From Pseudomonadota bacterium (GTDB lineage Bacteria > Pseudomonadota > Gammaproteobacteria > Steroidobacterales > Steroidobacteraceae): a DNA stretch of 64,000 nucleotides. This document shows positions 46,997-55,443 of this stretch, in pieces. Position 1 is the first letter of the stretch. Each line of letters opens with the position of its first letter. A model generated the notes under the pieces. The model searched no databases. It was not told where the DNA came from and worked only from the letters and a program-made list of their open reading frames with translations. The stretch is from the NCBI GenBank assembly GCA_018241425.1, contig JAFEDU010000002.1, positions 682,001 through 746,000 of the forward strand, in the 5' to 3' direction. Made by a program: the position numbers and the translations under genes.

Positions 46997-47266
46997 TCAC
47001 TGCGGCAGCTTGCTGCAGGCGGTCTTGAGGTCCGCAGCCGAGCCGAGCTTGCTGCCGCCGTTGGCACCCTTGGCCGCAATGGCCTGGAGGAGCGCGTCGC
47101 TCTGGTCGGCTGTCAGCATGCCCTGCTGTACGGCGACGCGTGTGGTGTAGCAGACCCCGGCGATAGAGCCGCCGGCCGCACCGCCGACGCCGCCCAGGAC
47201 CATGCCACCGAAGCCGCCGATGATCAGCGCGGCCACCGCAATCAGGATCACCCATCCGGTCTTCAT
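46997..47266 (-). CDS. Small glycine-rich membrane protein, unknown function
   Basis: An 89-residue protein with an N-terminal hydrophobic segment WVILIAVAALIIGGFGGMVLGG that continues into a Gly-rich stretch (GGVGGAAGGSIAGVC), followed by about 50 soluble residues with two Cys. The hydrophobic region could serve as a membrane anchor or uncleaved signal. I recognise no family. It sits between the sulfotransferase and the aminotransferase on the same strand. Confidence 0.65.
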   Translation of the reverse strand: MKTGWVILIAVAALIIGGFGGMVLGGVGGAAGGSIAGVCYTTRVAVQQGMLTADQSDALLQAIAAKGANGGSKLGSAADLKTACSKLPQ

Positions 47267-47308
47267 CGTGTTTTCTCCCCAGTGACACCCGCAACTGCGT
47301 CCGGCACT

Positions 47309-48472
47309 TCAGGCGTTGCCGCGGCGCTCCAGGGGGATATCGTACCTCTGAACGTAGCCGCGGAAGCGCTCGGAGATCTCATCGGCATCGAGCCCGTACT
47401 CGGCCAGGTCGTAGCTGTGCTGGCCGAAGCGGCCCTTGGGGTGCGACTCCACGTGCTCGGTCATGGCCTTGAGTGCCTGGCCGGCGAGCTCATCCCCGAA
47501 CGCCGCGTAGACACGGCGCATGGTCGACAGGGGGTCGCTCACGAGCTCCGCGTACTGGACGTCCACGATCTGCACCTCCGGGTGGGCCTTGCGGAAGGCC
47601 TCGACCGCGCTCACCGAGCGCTCCAGCATCTCGGTCCAGTGCTGCGCGATGTAAGCGCGGTGATCGGCGTCCGAGAAGGTCCGCGAGATGGTCGTGATGA
47701 GGCTGCAGACGGACGCACACAGCACGGTCGGATCGCGGTGCAGGAGCACCAGGCGCGCGTCCGGGTAAGCGGCCGTAAGTGCGTCCAAGTGCAGGGCGTG
47801 GTGCGGGCTCTTGAGCGACCAGCGGCCGCGCGCACCGCCGCTCTGCAGCAGCCTGAGCACGCTGCGGTGGTAGCGGTAGGCGCTGCCATGGTCGGCCTGA
47901 TGCAGCCAGCGACCGTAGCTCGGAAGGTTCGCCATGGCTTCGAACACCAGGCTCTTGAAGTCCTGGTTCAGGACCGCGATGCACTCGGTGGGACCGTCAG
48001 GTTCCTCCCCCTGCACGACCCGGATCCGCGGGTTGATCTGGTCGAGCATGGCCATCGTGGCGCGCGTCGTGGCGATGCGCGGGTCGCCGCTGAGGCCTTC
48101 CGGCGTCGGCGGCGGAACACTGTCGCCGGCCTCCCAGCGCAGCAGCGGCCGGTGGCGGGCATCCTTCTCCAGGAGGTAGGACAGGAAGGTGGTGCCGGCG
48201 CGGAACATGCCGACCACCACGAACGGCGCCTCGATGCGCTCGTCGGCGACCTCCGGGTAACGTTTGAGCCAGTCGGTCACGCGCAGGCGGTTCACGAGAC
48301 AGCCGTGGATGGCGCCGGGCACCGCCATGGCGCCGAGCGGACTCAGTGCGGCTTCATCGGAGGCCGACTGGCACAGCACCTCCAGTCCCTCGCGGAAGCT
48401 GTCCTCGCCAAAGTCCTCGAGTCCGGTCTGCGAGCGCGCGGCGTCGATGAGCGCTTCAGCCTGAATCTGCAT
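47309..48472 (-). CDS. Sulfotransferase family protein
   Basis: A 387-residue PAPS-dependent sulfotransferase of the large bacterial (Sulfotransf_3-like) group. The 5'-phosphosulfate loop reads VVGMFRAGTTFLSYLLEKD, and the 3'-phosphate-binding strand and helix are LVLLHRDPTVLCASVCSL. Length is somewhat greater than the core domain; the N-terminal about 75 residues are helical and family-specific. It transfers sulfate to an unknown acceptor, possibly a lipid, sterol or secondary metabolite. It starts about 20 bp after the MDR reductase gene stop and is co-directional with it. Confidence 0.9.
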   Translation of the reverse strand: MQIQAEALIDAARSQTGLEDFGEDSFREGLEVLCQSASDEAALSPLGAMAVPGAIHGCLVNRLRVTDWLKRYPEVADERIEAPFVVVGMFRAGTTFLSYLLEKDARHRPLLRWEAGDSVPPPTPEGLSGDPRIATTRATMAMLDQINPRIRVVQGEEPDGPTECIAVLNQDFKSLVFEAMANLPSYGRWLHQADHGSAYRYHRSVLRLLQSGGARGRWSLKSPHHALHLDALTAAYPDARLVLLHRDPTVLCASVCSLITTISRTFSDADHRAYIAQHWTEMLERSVSAVEAFRKAHPEVQIVDVQYAELVSDPLSTMRRVYAAFGDELAGQALKAMTEHVESHPKGRFGQHSYDLAEYGLDADEISERFRGYVQRYDIPLERRGNA

Positions 48473-48493
48473 GGGAATCTCTCCGCGCGCCCG

Positions 48494-49528
48494 TTAGCGG
48501 GCGATCTCGACGACGGTGCGGCCGGAGGTGCGCCGGGCCTCGTGCTCTTCGAGCGTGGCTGCCACCTCCGCAAGCCCGATGCGCCTGCCGATGGCGGGCC
48601 GGATCTTGCCCGCCGCGATCAACGCGAGGAGCGCTGCATGGACCTCGTTCGCGGTCTTGAGCGGATAGAGGTTCATGCCCATGCGTCGCAGCGGCATCGG
48701 CGTGGCGGGGGCGTAGGCGACCATCACCCCGAGAATCGAGAAGTTGCCCATAGAGACCTTGCGCAGGGGCCGGCCCGTGAACCCGCCCTGCGGGTCGCCG
48801 TTGAACCCCACCGGCAGGTAACGCCCGGCGAGCGCCATCGACAGCCACACGCTCTCGGTGACCGCCCCGGCCACGAGGTCGAAGGCCACGTCGGCGCCGT
48901 GCTCGGCCGTGATTTCCATGACGCGCTCGAACAGCGGCTCTTTCTGGTGGTCGATCGTGAACTCGGCGCCGAGGCTCCGGCAGTACTCGCCCTTGGCGGT
49001 CCCGCCCGCGACCGCGATGACGCGGGCGCCCGCCGCCGCGGCCAGCTGGATTGCCGCGGTTCCCACCCCGCTGGCAGCTCCGGTGATGAGCACGAACTCG
49101 CCTGCGGCGAGGTGCGCGCGCACGTGCAGGGCGAGGTAGCTCACGTGAAAAGGGAGCAGGAAGGCTGTGGCCTCGGCATCATCGAGCTGCGTCGGGGCTT
49201 CGAACACGCTCGTCACCGGGGCCAGCGCCTTCTCGGCGATACCGCCCAGGGCCATCTTGGTCATGGCGACGACCCGCCGCCCGATCCAGGGCTCACCGCC
49301 CGCGCCGGCAGCCTCGACGACTCCACACACGTCCATGCCCAGGGTGAAGGGCGGCTTCAGCATCACGGCAGCGACACCGCCGCGGGCGCGGGCGGTATCC
49401 CCGAAGTTCAACGACGCGGCGCGGACCGCAATGCGGACCTCTCCCGGGCCGGGTTCAGGGACCTCGATCTCCTCGATTCTGACGACTTCGGCCGGGCGGC
49501 CGTGCTTGGTGACCTGGACTGCCTTCAT
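48494..49528 (-). CDS. MDR-type NAD(P)H-dependent oxidoreductase (quinone reductase-like)
   Basis: A 344-residue medium-chain dehydrogenase/reductase. The start MKAVQVTKHGRPAEV is chosen because it opens the GroES-like fold directly; longer frames are non-coding in character. The GroES domain has LNFGDTARARGG and no structural-zinc cysteine cluster, so it belongs to the zinc-free quinone-oxidoreductase group. The nucleotide-binding motif is ITGAASGVGTAAIQLAAAAGARVI. It would reduce an enone or quinone with NADPH. The substrate is unknown; the neighbouring sulfotransferase suggests a small lipophilic one. Confidence 0.9.
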   Translation of the reverse strand: MKAVQVTKHGRPAEVVRIEEIEVPEPGPGEVRIAVRAASLNFGDTARARGGVAAVMLKPPFTLGMDVCGVVEAAGAGGEPWIGRRVVAMTKMALGGIAEKALAPVTSVFEAPTQLDDAEATAFLLPFHVSYLALHVRAHLAAGEFVLITGAASGVGTAAIQLAAAAGARVIAVAGGTAKGEYCRSLGAEFTIDHQKEPLFERVMEITAEHGADVAFDLVAGAVTESVWLSMALAGRYLPVGFNGDPQGGFTGRPLRKVSMGNFSILGVMVAYAPATPMPLRRMGMNLYPLKTANEVHAALLALIAAGKIRPAIGRRIGLAEVAATLEEHEARRTSGRTVVEIAR

Positions 49529-49669
49529 TCTCGCCCCCCGCAAGGTTGGTCGCCGGCGCGGCACATGAGCGCGCGGACCACCGGCCGGGGGCATTGTGGC
49601 GTGATTCGCGTTCGTGCGACTCACTCGTTTAGACATGGGCGGCGCCTCCGTTGAGCGCCGCATCGGGCG

Positions 49670-51190
49670 TCAGTGGGCGTCGAAGAACGACTTGACCGCA
49701 CTCAGGCAGAACGGGGGCACCAGGGTCGCGTGGTAGGCCGCGAGCACCGCGGCGTCCCCGCCATCCAGCGCGACGAGTGCCTTGGCGGCACCGAACCCGG
49801 TCTTGAGGGTCGCATAGGGATCCCCCGCGGTTACCGCAGAGTCGACATCCACGACGACCGGGGCAGTGGCCGGGGGATGCCCCTCCCAGTAGTGCTGCAT
49901 CAGCTGAGTATTGAAGAAGAATACCGTCGGATCGGAGCTTCCGCCGCACAGGAGCGTCGGGGCCGCCGGCACGAAGCTGCGCAGGTCGTTCGCCTTCAGG
50001 TGCACGCGCAGGGGCTGCGCCGGAGCAGCCGCCGGCAGGCCGTCGGTCACCGCTGGGAAGCCGCCGTCGGGCGACTTCAGCGCATCCGCCAGGTAGGCGC
50101 CGCGGTAGCTGTTGAGTATCAGGAAATCGCCGCCGAAGCCCGCCGCGAATACGCTTGCCAGCGTGGCCGGCACGGTAGCGGGCGTGTAAGGCTGGTAAGC
50201 GGGTGCGGGCGGGGTGCTGTCGAAGAGGGCGCCCGGGAGCTTGCCCTGGCTGGTCAGGTCGGCCACCGAGGTCGAGCCGGGCAGGAGCGAAGTGGCGGAC
50301 ACGTAGGGTGGCGCGAAAGCGTTCGCCGGATCGCCGTAGAGATCGCCGTAGACGTGCTGGTAAGCACCGATCAGCAGCGTCAGGTTCGGCACGGCGCTGT
50401 CACTGACCTCGCCCTCGAATATGGCATCGCCGAAGGCCTCCGGTGCGTAGGGCCCGGACATCGGCGCCGCGGCGGTGACGTGCGCGCCGGCGGCCTCGAG
50501 GGCCGCGTGGGTGGCCATCGCGACGTAGCCCCCTTCCGAGTACCCGGTGATGAAGAGCTTGCCGTCGTCGGTCGCGGCCGGCGCATCTGCCGTGGGCAGC
50601 GCGCTGCGCGCGGCGGTTAGCGCGTCGGTCATGTCGCCGGACTCGGCCGATGCGACCAGGAACGGGTGGTAGGCCAGCGTGGAGGTGTCGTACCCCAGGT
50701 AGTTGGGCGCGATGACGATATATCCTTCCGCCGCGAACACGGCCGCGAGCAGCACGCCTTCCGCGTTCAGCGAAGGATCAAGCTGGGCGATGTCGAAGCT
50801 GCGGTCGGTGTTGGTGCCGTGTGCATACAGCACGAGCGGCCGCGCCCCGGCGCAGGCGGCGTCCGTGCCGCTCGGCACCATCAGGGCCCCCGAGGCAGGA
50901 GTCAGCGTGCCCGTGGGATCGATCGTGTCGTAGGTCAGGTGATAGACCGTGACGTTGCAGCGGGGCGTATAGGCGAGCTGCAGGAAGGTCTTGCCGAGGT
51001 CGCTCCCGCCCAGCAGCGTCAGGAGCTGCGCGGGCGAATACGACGCCACCTTCTGCGGCGGCTTGTCGATGAGATCGCCACGCTGGGCTGCGGGCGGCGG
51101 GGAGGTGCCGCCGCCATTTCCCGAATCGCTGCCCCCGCCACAGGCGGTGAGCAGGGCCATGAGTAACAGTACGGCGGCGGCGCATCTCAT
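49670..51190 (-). CDS. Lipoprotein alpha/beta hydrolase (lipase/esterase-like)
   Basis: A 506-residue surface or periplasmic hydrolase. A lipoprotein signal is clear: RCAAAVLLLMALLTACGGGSDSG, with the lipobox LTAC and a Gly/Ser-rich linker. The alpha/beta hydrolase core carries the nucleophile elbow FITGYSEGGYVAMATHAALE (Ser in GYSEGG); a plausible Asp and His follow in the C-terminal third. The fold resembles secretory lipases. I take the ATG at 51190; an upstream GTG would add two residues. It probably hydrolyses esters of lipids or polyesters. Confidence 0.88.
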   Translation of the reverse strand: MRCAAAVLLLMALLTACGGGSDSGNGGGTSPPPAAQRGDLIDKPPQKVASYSPAQLLTLLGGSDLGKTFLQLAYTPRCNVTVYHLTYDTIDPTGTLTPASGALMVPSGTDAACAGARPLVLYAHGTNTDRSFDIAQLDPSLNAEGVLLAAVFAAEGYIVIAPNYLGYDTSTLAYHPFLVASAESGDMTDALTAARSALPTADAPAATDDGKLFITGYSEGGYVAMATHAALEAAGAHVTAAAPMSGPYAPEAFGDAIFEGEVSDSAVPNLTLLIGAYQHVYGDLYGDPANAFAPPYVSATSLLPGSTSVADLTSQGKLPGALFDSTPPAPAYQPYTPATVPATLASVFAAGFGGDFLILNSYRGAYLADALKSPDGGFPAVTDGLPAAAPAQPLRVHLKANDLRSFVPAAPTLLCGGSSDPTVFFFNTQLMQHYWEGHPPATAPVVVDVDSAVTAGDPYATLKTGFGAAKALVALDGGDAAVLAAYHATLVPPFCLSAVKSFFDAH

Positions 51191-51250
51191 GGGCACAAGT
51201 GTGCCGGCAACGCTGCCGGTGCGCTGTCGGAGAAACTCCTAACCTTGGCG

Positions 51251-51700
51251 TCAGTGCCCGAGTGCAGCCTTCAGCTTCTGTTCGACGTCGGCGTAGCTCC
51301 AATAGGCGCGCATGTACGCGAGTCGCCCGTCAGGATTCACCTTGTAGATGCTCACGAGGTCGACCGTGACATGGACGTCCCCCGGCAGAGTGTTGGTGAG
51401 GCTCCACACGTTGGCGCATTCATCCGCGCAGGGATAGGACTCGCGGATGCGGTACTTCATGCGTCCCGGGGCGATGACCATGTCCCAGAACCGCGACAGG
51501 GCCTCGCGCCCACGATGGCCGCGTCCCTGAGGATCCAGCGGCGAGACCCCGACGGGATCTTCGATCAGGGCATCCTCGGCGTACAGCGCAAGCCACGCGG
51601 CCTTGTTGCGCTCCGAGGCATAGCGGGCCGAGAGCGCCGCGGCGCGCTGGGCAGGGTGGGTGCTGTGCTCGAGGACGGCGGGTTCAATCACGTCGGGCAT
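51251..51700 (-). CDS. SnoaL/NTF2-like domain protein
   Basis: A 149-residue protein of the SnoaL/ketosteroid-isomerase fold. The helix-rich N-terminus (AALSARYASERNKAAWLALYAEDALIEDPVGVSP) and the strands REALSRFWDMVI and ECANVWSLTNTL are family-typical, with LVSIYKVNPDGRLAYMRAYW as the last strands. GGAG precedes the ATG at good spacing; longer frames upstream are non-coding. Such proteins bind hydrophobic molecules or act as isomerases or dehydratases; related steroid-Delta-isomerase-like sequences exist, but no function is assigned. Confidence 0.85.
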   Translation of the reverse strand: MPDVIEPAVLEHSTHPAQRAAALSARYASERNKAAWLALYAEDALIEDPVGVSPLDPQGRGHRGREALSRFWDMVIAPGRMKYRIRESYPCADECANVWSLTNTLPGDVHVTVDLVSIYKVNPDGRLAYMRAYWSYADVEQKLKAALGH

Positions 51701-51800
51701 GAGGTATCTCCGGGAATGGACTCTGCCGCATCGCGTGGCGGCGGAGCATCCAGTGTAGCCGGATGCAGGCGGGTGGAGAAAAGTCCGCCCGCTAGGCACC

Positions 51801-52718
51801 ATGTGCGGCATGGCAAGGCCGGCGCTGTGGCTCATGATTTTCATGTTCATCGCCCGCAGCGCCATTGCTGCTGATACGCCGCCCGAATGGACGGCGCCGC
51901 AGGCCCCTCTGCGCCTCGCCGACAACCTCTATTACGTGGGCAGCCAGGACCTGGCGGCGTACCTGGTGACGGGCAGCGCCGGTCACATCCTCATCAATGC
52001 CAACCTCGAGCAGTCTCCCGCCCAGATCCGCGCGAGCGTCGAAGCGCTGGGGTTCACGTGGCGCGATATCCGCATCGTGCTCAACAGTCAGGCACACGCG
52101 GACCACGTGGCGGGGATCGCCCGGGTGCTCGCCGAGACCGGAGCGCGCGACCTTGTGATGGTAGGAGATGCCGAGGCGATCCGCACGGGCGGTCGCAGCG
52201 ACTTCGCTCACCTGAGCGATGCGCTGCCGCTGTTCCCCGCGGCTCGCGTGGACCAGGAGCTCAGGGATGGCGAGGTCGTGAAGCTGGGCGACCTGGAACT
52301 CACCGCGCACCGTACCGCGGGGCATACCCGCGGCTGCACCACCTGGACCCTGAGCGTGCACCTTCCGGGGGAAGCCGCGGACGTGCACCACCTCGCCGTC
52401 ATCGTAGGTGGCGTGTCGGTGCTGCCGCACTATCGGCTGCTCGATACGCCAGGCCGCCATGCCTCCTACCCGCAGATCGCCCAGGACTATCGCGCGACGT
52501 TCCAGGCGCTGCGGGCGCTGCCGTGCGAGATCTTCCTGGGTGCGCACGGGGTTTACTTCGGACTTGCCGCGAAGGCCGCCCGGAGCGCCAGCGCCGGCCC
52601 GTCCGCCTTCATCGACCCTCAGGGTTATCGGGATTTCGTCGAGGCCGCAGCGCGCGACTTCGAGAGGATCTACGCCCGCCAGGCGGCCGAAAAAAAAGGC
52701 GCGGCGGTGGAGATGTGA
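51801..52718 (+). CDS. Subclass B3 metallo-beta-lactamase-like protein with Gln zinc ligand (QAHADH)
   Basis: A 305-residue secreted metallo-hydrolase. Residues 1-24 form a signal peptide (LWLMIFMFIARSAIAADT, cleavage after AIA-A). The lactamase fold shows the zinc motif NSQAHADHVAG, in which Gln97, His99, Asp101 and His102 replace the canonical H-x-H-x-D-H; the remaining ligands are His in AHRTAGHTRGCTTW and LGAHGVYF. A Gln in the first ligand position is known in GOB-type B3 enzymes, which remain active beta-lactamases. No lactam-resistance regulators are nearby. Activity on beta-lactams is not certain; environmental B3-like hydrolases are common. Confidence 0.88.
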   Translation: MCGMARPALWLMIFMFIARSAIAADTPPEWTAPQAPLRLADNLYYVGSQDLAAYLVTGSAGHILINANLEQSPAQIRASVEALGFTWRDIRIVLNSQAHADHVAGIARVLAETGARDLVMVGDAEAIRTGGRSDFAHLSDALPLFPAARVDQELRDGEVVKLGDLELTAHRTAGHTRGCTTWTLSVHLPGEAADVHHLAVIVGGVSVLPHYRLLDTPGRHASYPQIAQDYRATFQALRALPCEIFLGAHGVYFGLAAKAARSASAGPSAFIDPQGYRDFVEAAARDFERIYARQAAEKKGAAVEM

Positions 52719-52847
52719 GTACCCGATCCGTCAGCCACATCGCCGGATCGTGTTCCCTACGTCCCGCCGCATGAGGTATCTGTCCTCAGCACTGCCGCCA
52801 TCTCAGGTGCCGTGCAGCGGTGCGGGACAGTCTGGATCGAGTCCAGC

Positions 52848-53990
52848 ATGAGTTGCACCCCGCATCGGTTACTGGCGGTCCTGACCACGGCCGCGCGTGC
52901 CGATGCGCAGCGCGCGCTGTGGCGCCAGGCTGCCCTGCGGATCAGGACCGGTGCGGCCGCTGCAACTCCGTACCGCCTCGGCCTGGGGGAGGGAATATTC
53001 TGGCCCCGCCTCGGGATGGCATGCCTCGCAGCCGACCCGGACCAGGCGCGTGCGCTGCGATCCATCGCCGTTACAGTGCTACCCGAGCGCTGCGTGCGGG
53101 GCCGTACGTGCGCAAGCCCGGAGCACTCACAATCGTGGCTGTTTACTGACTGCGATTCATGGACGTGGGGGCTGAAGGCGACCGGGGTGCACCGCGCCCG
53201 TGCGTCGGGTGCGGGCGTGCGCGTGGCCATCCTCGACACCGGAATCGACGCCGCGCACCCGGACTTCCGCAACCGGCGCGTGCATGCGCGGTCCTTCCTT
53301 GAATCAGGCGACACGTGGGACGACAACGGGCATGGGACGCTGTGCGCGGGTATTGCGTGCGGGCCGTACCGGCCGGAGGCCGGTCCGCGCTATGGGGTCG
53401 CCTGTGAGGCGGAGCTTTACGTGGCGAAGGTGCTCGATCGCGTGGCCGACGGCACGGATGGTGCAATCATCGCCGCGATCGAGTGGGCGCTCGAGCATGA
53501 GTGCGCCGTGGCCTCGCTGTCCGTCGGTTCGGTGTGTTCGCCGGACGAGCCGTATGCGGCGCTCTACGAAGCCGTGGCGGCGCGGGCGCTCGCCGCGGGC
53601 CTCGTCCTGGTCGCGCCTGCCGGTAACCACAGCCAGCGCCCGCGGTACGTGGCGCCGCTGGACTCGCCTGCCAACTGTCCCTCGATCCTCGCGGTGGGCG
53701 CCGTGGGCCCGGATCTCGCGGTGGCGAACTTCTCCAACGGCGGGACCGCGCTGGACCTGGTGGCTCCGGGCGTGGCGGTGCACGCCAGCGCGCGCACGCC
53801 GCAGTGCTATGCATTAAGTGGGGGAACAAGCGTGGCAGCCCCCTTTGTCGCCGGCGTGGCGGCCCTGCACGCGCAGGCCGATCCGGGTGTCCGCGGTGCG
53901 CGCTTACGATCGCGGCTGCGGCAGTCCGCACGTCTGCTGAGCGGCCGGAGGGAGGACGTGGGATCGGGCCTGGCGAACTGCGGCGCGTGA
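52848..53990 (+). CDS. S8 family subtilisin-like serine peptidase
   Basis: A 380-residue subtilase. The catalytic triad is complete: Asp130 in VAILDTGIDAAHPDF, His162 in DNGHGTLCAGIACG and Ser328 in SGGTSVAAPFVAGVAAL; the oxyanion Asn is in VAPAGNHS. The N-terminal about 110 residues precede the catalytic domain and could act as an inhibitory propeptide; I see no clear signal peptide, so a cytoplasmic location is possible. I use the ATG at 52848; an in-frame GTG at 52812 would add 12 residues. It converges on the anti-sigma gene with 17 bp between stops. It is one of two peptidase-type genes flanking a sigma/anti-sigma pair. Confidence 0.9.
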   Translation: MSCTPHRLLAVLTTAARADAQRALWRQAALRIRTGAAAATPYRLGLGEGIFWPRLGMACLAADPDQARALRSIAVTVLPERCVRGRTCASPEHSQSWLFTDCDSWTWGLKATGVHRARASGAGVRVAILDTGIDAAHPDFRNRRVHARSFLESGDTWDDNGHGTLCAGIACGPYRPEAGPRYGVACEAELYVAKVLDRVADGTDGAIIAAIEWALEHECAVASLSVGSVCSPDEPYAALYEAVAARALAAGLVLVAPAGNHSQRPRYVAPLDSPANCPSILAVGAVGPDLAVANFSNGGTALDLVAPGVAVHASARTPQCYALSGGTSVAAPFVAGVAALHAQADPGVRGARLRSRLRQSARLLSGRREDVGSGLANCGA

Positions 53991-54007
53991 CTCGCGCCGG
54001 CAGCCAC

Positions 54008-54682
54008 TCAGTGGTTCACCGGTTCCGTGATGTGACCGAGGCTGAAGCGGAAGGTCTGCGGCGCAGCCGGCGTGGCGTGAGCAGACTCCAGGCGCAGCTC
54101 ATAGCCACCGGCCTTCAGGCGTCGCGCATCCGTGTAGACGTGGACGTAGCCGTCGTTGCCGAGTTGCAGGTTGTCGCTGGTACCCAGGACCTCTTCCACT
54201 CCCGCGGCATCACTGCGGGCGAGCGTGACGCGGTAGCCATCGTGCGACGGTTCCTCGGGTCGGGCGCGCAGGTCAACCAGTCCGGACGTGGGAAGCTCGA
54301 GTTCGGGTACGTCGTTACCGCGCATCGGCAGGAAGGTGAAATGCTGGCTCACCGGTATCCCGGCGCCGGGGGAGGCAAGCAAGGGCAGGTCGGGCGAGCT
54401 GGTGAGACGAACCAGCCACAAGCCAAACCCGACCGCGACCAGAGACGCGGCCGCGGCAGCCATCCTCGGGAACCAGCTGCGCGCGGCGGGCGCGGCTTTC
54501 GGGAACAGGCCCTGCGCGTCCAGGTGCCGCAGGCCTTCGCGAAGCTGCACCGCGTGCTCGACTTCACGCACCAGCTCGGGGTCGCGGGTGAGCCGGTCCT
54601 CGAATAACCGGTGCTCCTCCTCGCTCAGATGACCCTCGATGTAATCCCTGATCCGTTCTAAGTCCCGCTCAACGTCGATCAC
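54008..54682 (-). CDS. Membrane anti-sigma factor-like protein (partner of adjacent ECF sigma)
   Basis: A 224-residue single-pass membrane protein. The N-terminal about 70 residues (ERIRDYIEGHLSEEEHRLFEDRLTRDPELVREVE) resemble the helical sigma-binding end of anti-sigma factors, without the H-x3-C-x2-C zinc site. A membrane helix follows at about 74-92 (AAAAASLVAVGFGLWLVRL) and a C-terminal domain of about 130 residues lies outside, probably a beta-rich sensor (ATLARSDAAGVEEVLG-like strands, here VTLARSDAAGVEEVLGTSDNLQL). Its ATG overlaps the sigma stop by 4 bp, the usual sigma/anti-sigma pairing. It has no recognised periplasmic domain. Confidence 0.82.
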   Translation of the reverse strand: MIDVERDLERIRDYIEGHLSEEEHRLFEDRLTRDPELVREVEHAVQLREGLRHLDAQGLFPKAAPAARSWFPRMAAAAASLVAVGFGLWLVRLTSSPDLPLLASPGAGIPVSQHFTFLPMRGNDVPELELPTSGLVDLRARPEEPSHDGYRVTLARSDAAGVEEVLGTSDNLQLGNDGYVHVYTDARRLKAGGYELRLESAHATPAAPQTFRFSLGHITEPVNH

Positions 54683-55407
54683 GACACATCCCTGCTCTGA
54701 GGCGCTTGTAAGCAGACTGTAGTGAGCGGCGTGAAACTCTCAGTCGTGCCCGTATTCTGTGCGCCATGCACGGGCCCGATCAGTATGCTGCCGAGCAACA
54801 AAAGGCCCAGCAGGTCGGCCTTGCCGAAGCCGCGGCGCTCGAGGATTGAACGGAAGCGGTGGCGGGCCCGGAAGATGACCCTGTTGAAGTGCTCCTGGCT
54901 GAGCCGCAGCGCGCTGCAGATCTGCTCCTTGCTCTCGTCCTGCAGGTAAAAGCGGCGCAGCAGCTCCCGGTCGCGCGCGGCCGGCATCTCCTCGAGGAGG
55001 CGGCGCGCCGCTTCGGCCCACTGGAGGTGGCCCACGCTGTTCCAGTCCTGGTCCCCCTGCTCGGAAGGGATCTCGTGCAGATCGTCGCCGCTGCACAGCG
55101 CGCTGCGATCCTTGCGGCGGTGGTTGCGCAGGTGATTGAGAGCGACGCGATACAGATAGCCGCCGACGTTCTCGGGGTGCGCGATCTCGCCGTTGCGGAG
55201 TTTCTCCAGGGTCGTGACTGCGGCGTCCTGGAGAATGTCGGCCGCTACTTCCTGATTGTGCACCTTGCGCAGTATCAGGGCGCGCAGTCCGGGATAATCG
55301 CGGTAGACCGTGGCGAGGTGCACGACCGGATCCGGTACCACGGGTGGCGCCGCCGGCCCGGGAGCCGGAAGCGTGACCGGAGTAACCCCGTCATCAGCAA
55401 CAGCCAT
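54679..55407 (-). CDS. ECF-type RNA polymerase sigma factor with hydrophobic C-terminal tail
   Basis: A 242-residue extracytoplasmic-function sigma factor. Sigma2 is evident from LRALILRKVHNQEVAADILQDAAVTTLEKL and NVGGYLYRVALNHLRNHRR; sigma4 from ARDRELLRRFYLQDESKEQICSALRLSQEHFNRVIFRARHRFRSIL. Beyond sigma4 there is a C-terminal extension of about 49 residues (194-242) that includes LLGLLLLGSILIGPV at 199-213, hydrophobic enough to be membrane-inserted; typical ECF factors stop soon after sigma4. The divergent TPR-CHAT gene starts 36 bp away across a tandem repeat. It most likely transcribes itself and the CHAT operon. Confidence 0.88.
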   Translation of the reverse strand: MAVADDGVTPVTLPAPGPAAPPVVPDPVVHLATVYRDYPGLRALILRKVHNQEVAADILQDAAVTTLEKLRNGEIAHPENVGGYLYRVALNHLRNHRRKDRSALCSGDDLHEIPSEQGDQDWNSVGHLQWAEAARRLLEEMPAARDRELLRRFYLQDESKEQICSALRLSQEHFNRVIFRARHRFRSILERRGFGKADLLGLLLLGSILIGPVHGAQNTGTTESFTPLTTVCLQAPQSRDVS

Positions 55408-55424
55408 AGACTGAGTATAGACTG
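55406..55424. promoter_or_regulatory. Tandem direct repeat ATAGACTG-AGT-ATAGACTG at divergent sigma/CHAT start
   Basis: Two identical 8-bp direct repeats separated by 3 bp (11-bp period, about one helical turn) overlap the sigma-factor start codon and occupy much of the 36-bp space to the CHAT start. This spacing suits a protein bound to one DNA face; it may be part of the shared promoter region. Confidence 0.4.
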
Positions 55425-55443
55425 CCGCCGCGAGTTACCGAAG

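Noticed and set aside
46946..49654. A 902-codon open frame antisense to sulfotransferase, reductase and aminotransferase genes
   Set aside because: No motif in its product; three well-supported genes on the other strand explain the region.
54859..55443. A 195-codon N-terminal extension of the CHAT gene
   Set aside because: It lies over the divergent sigma gene; the signal peptide after the Met at 55444 gives a natural start.
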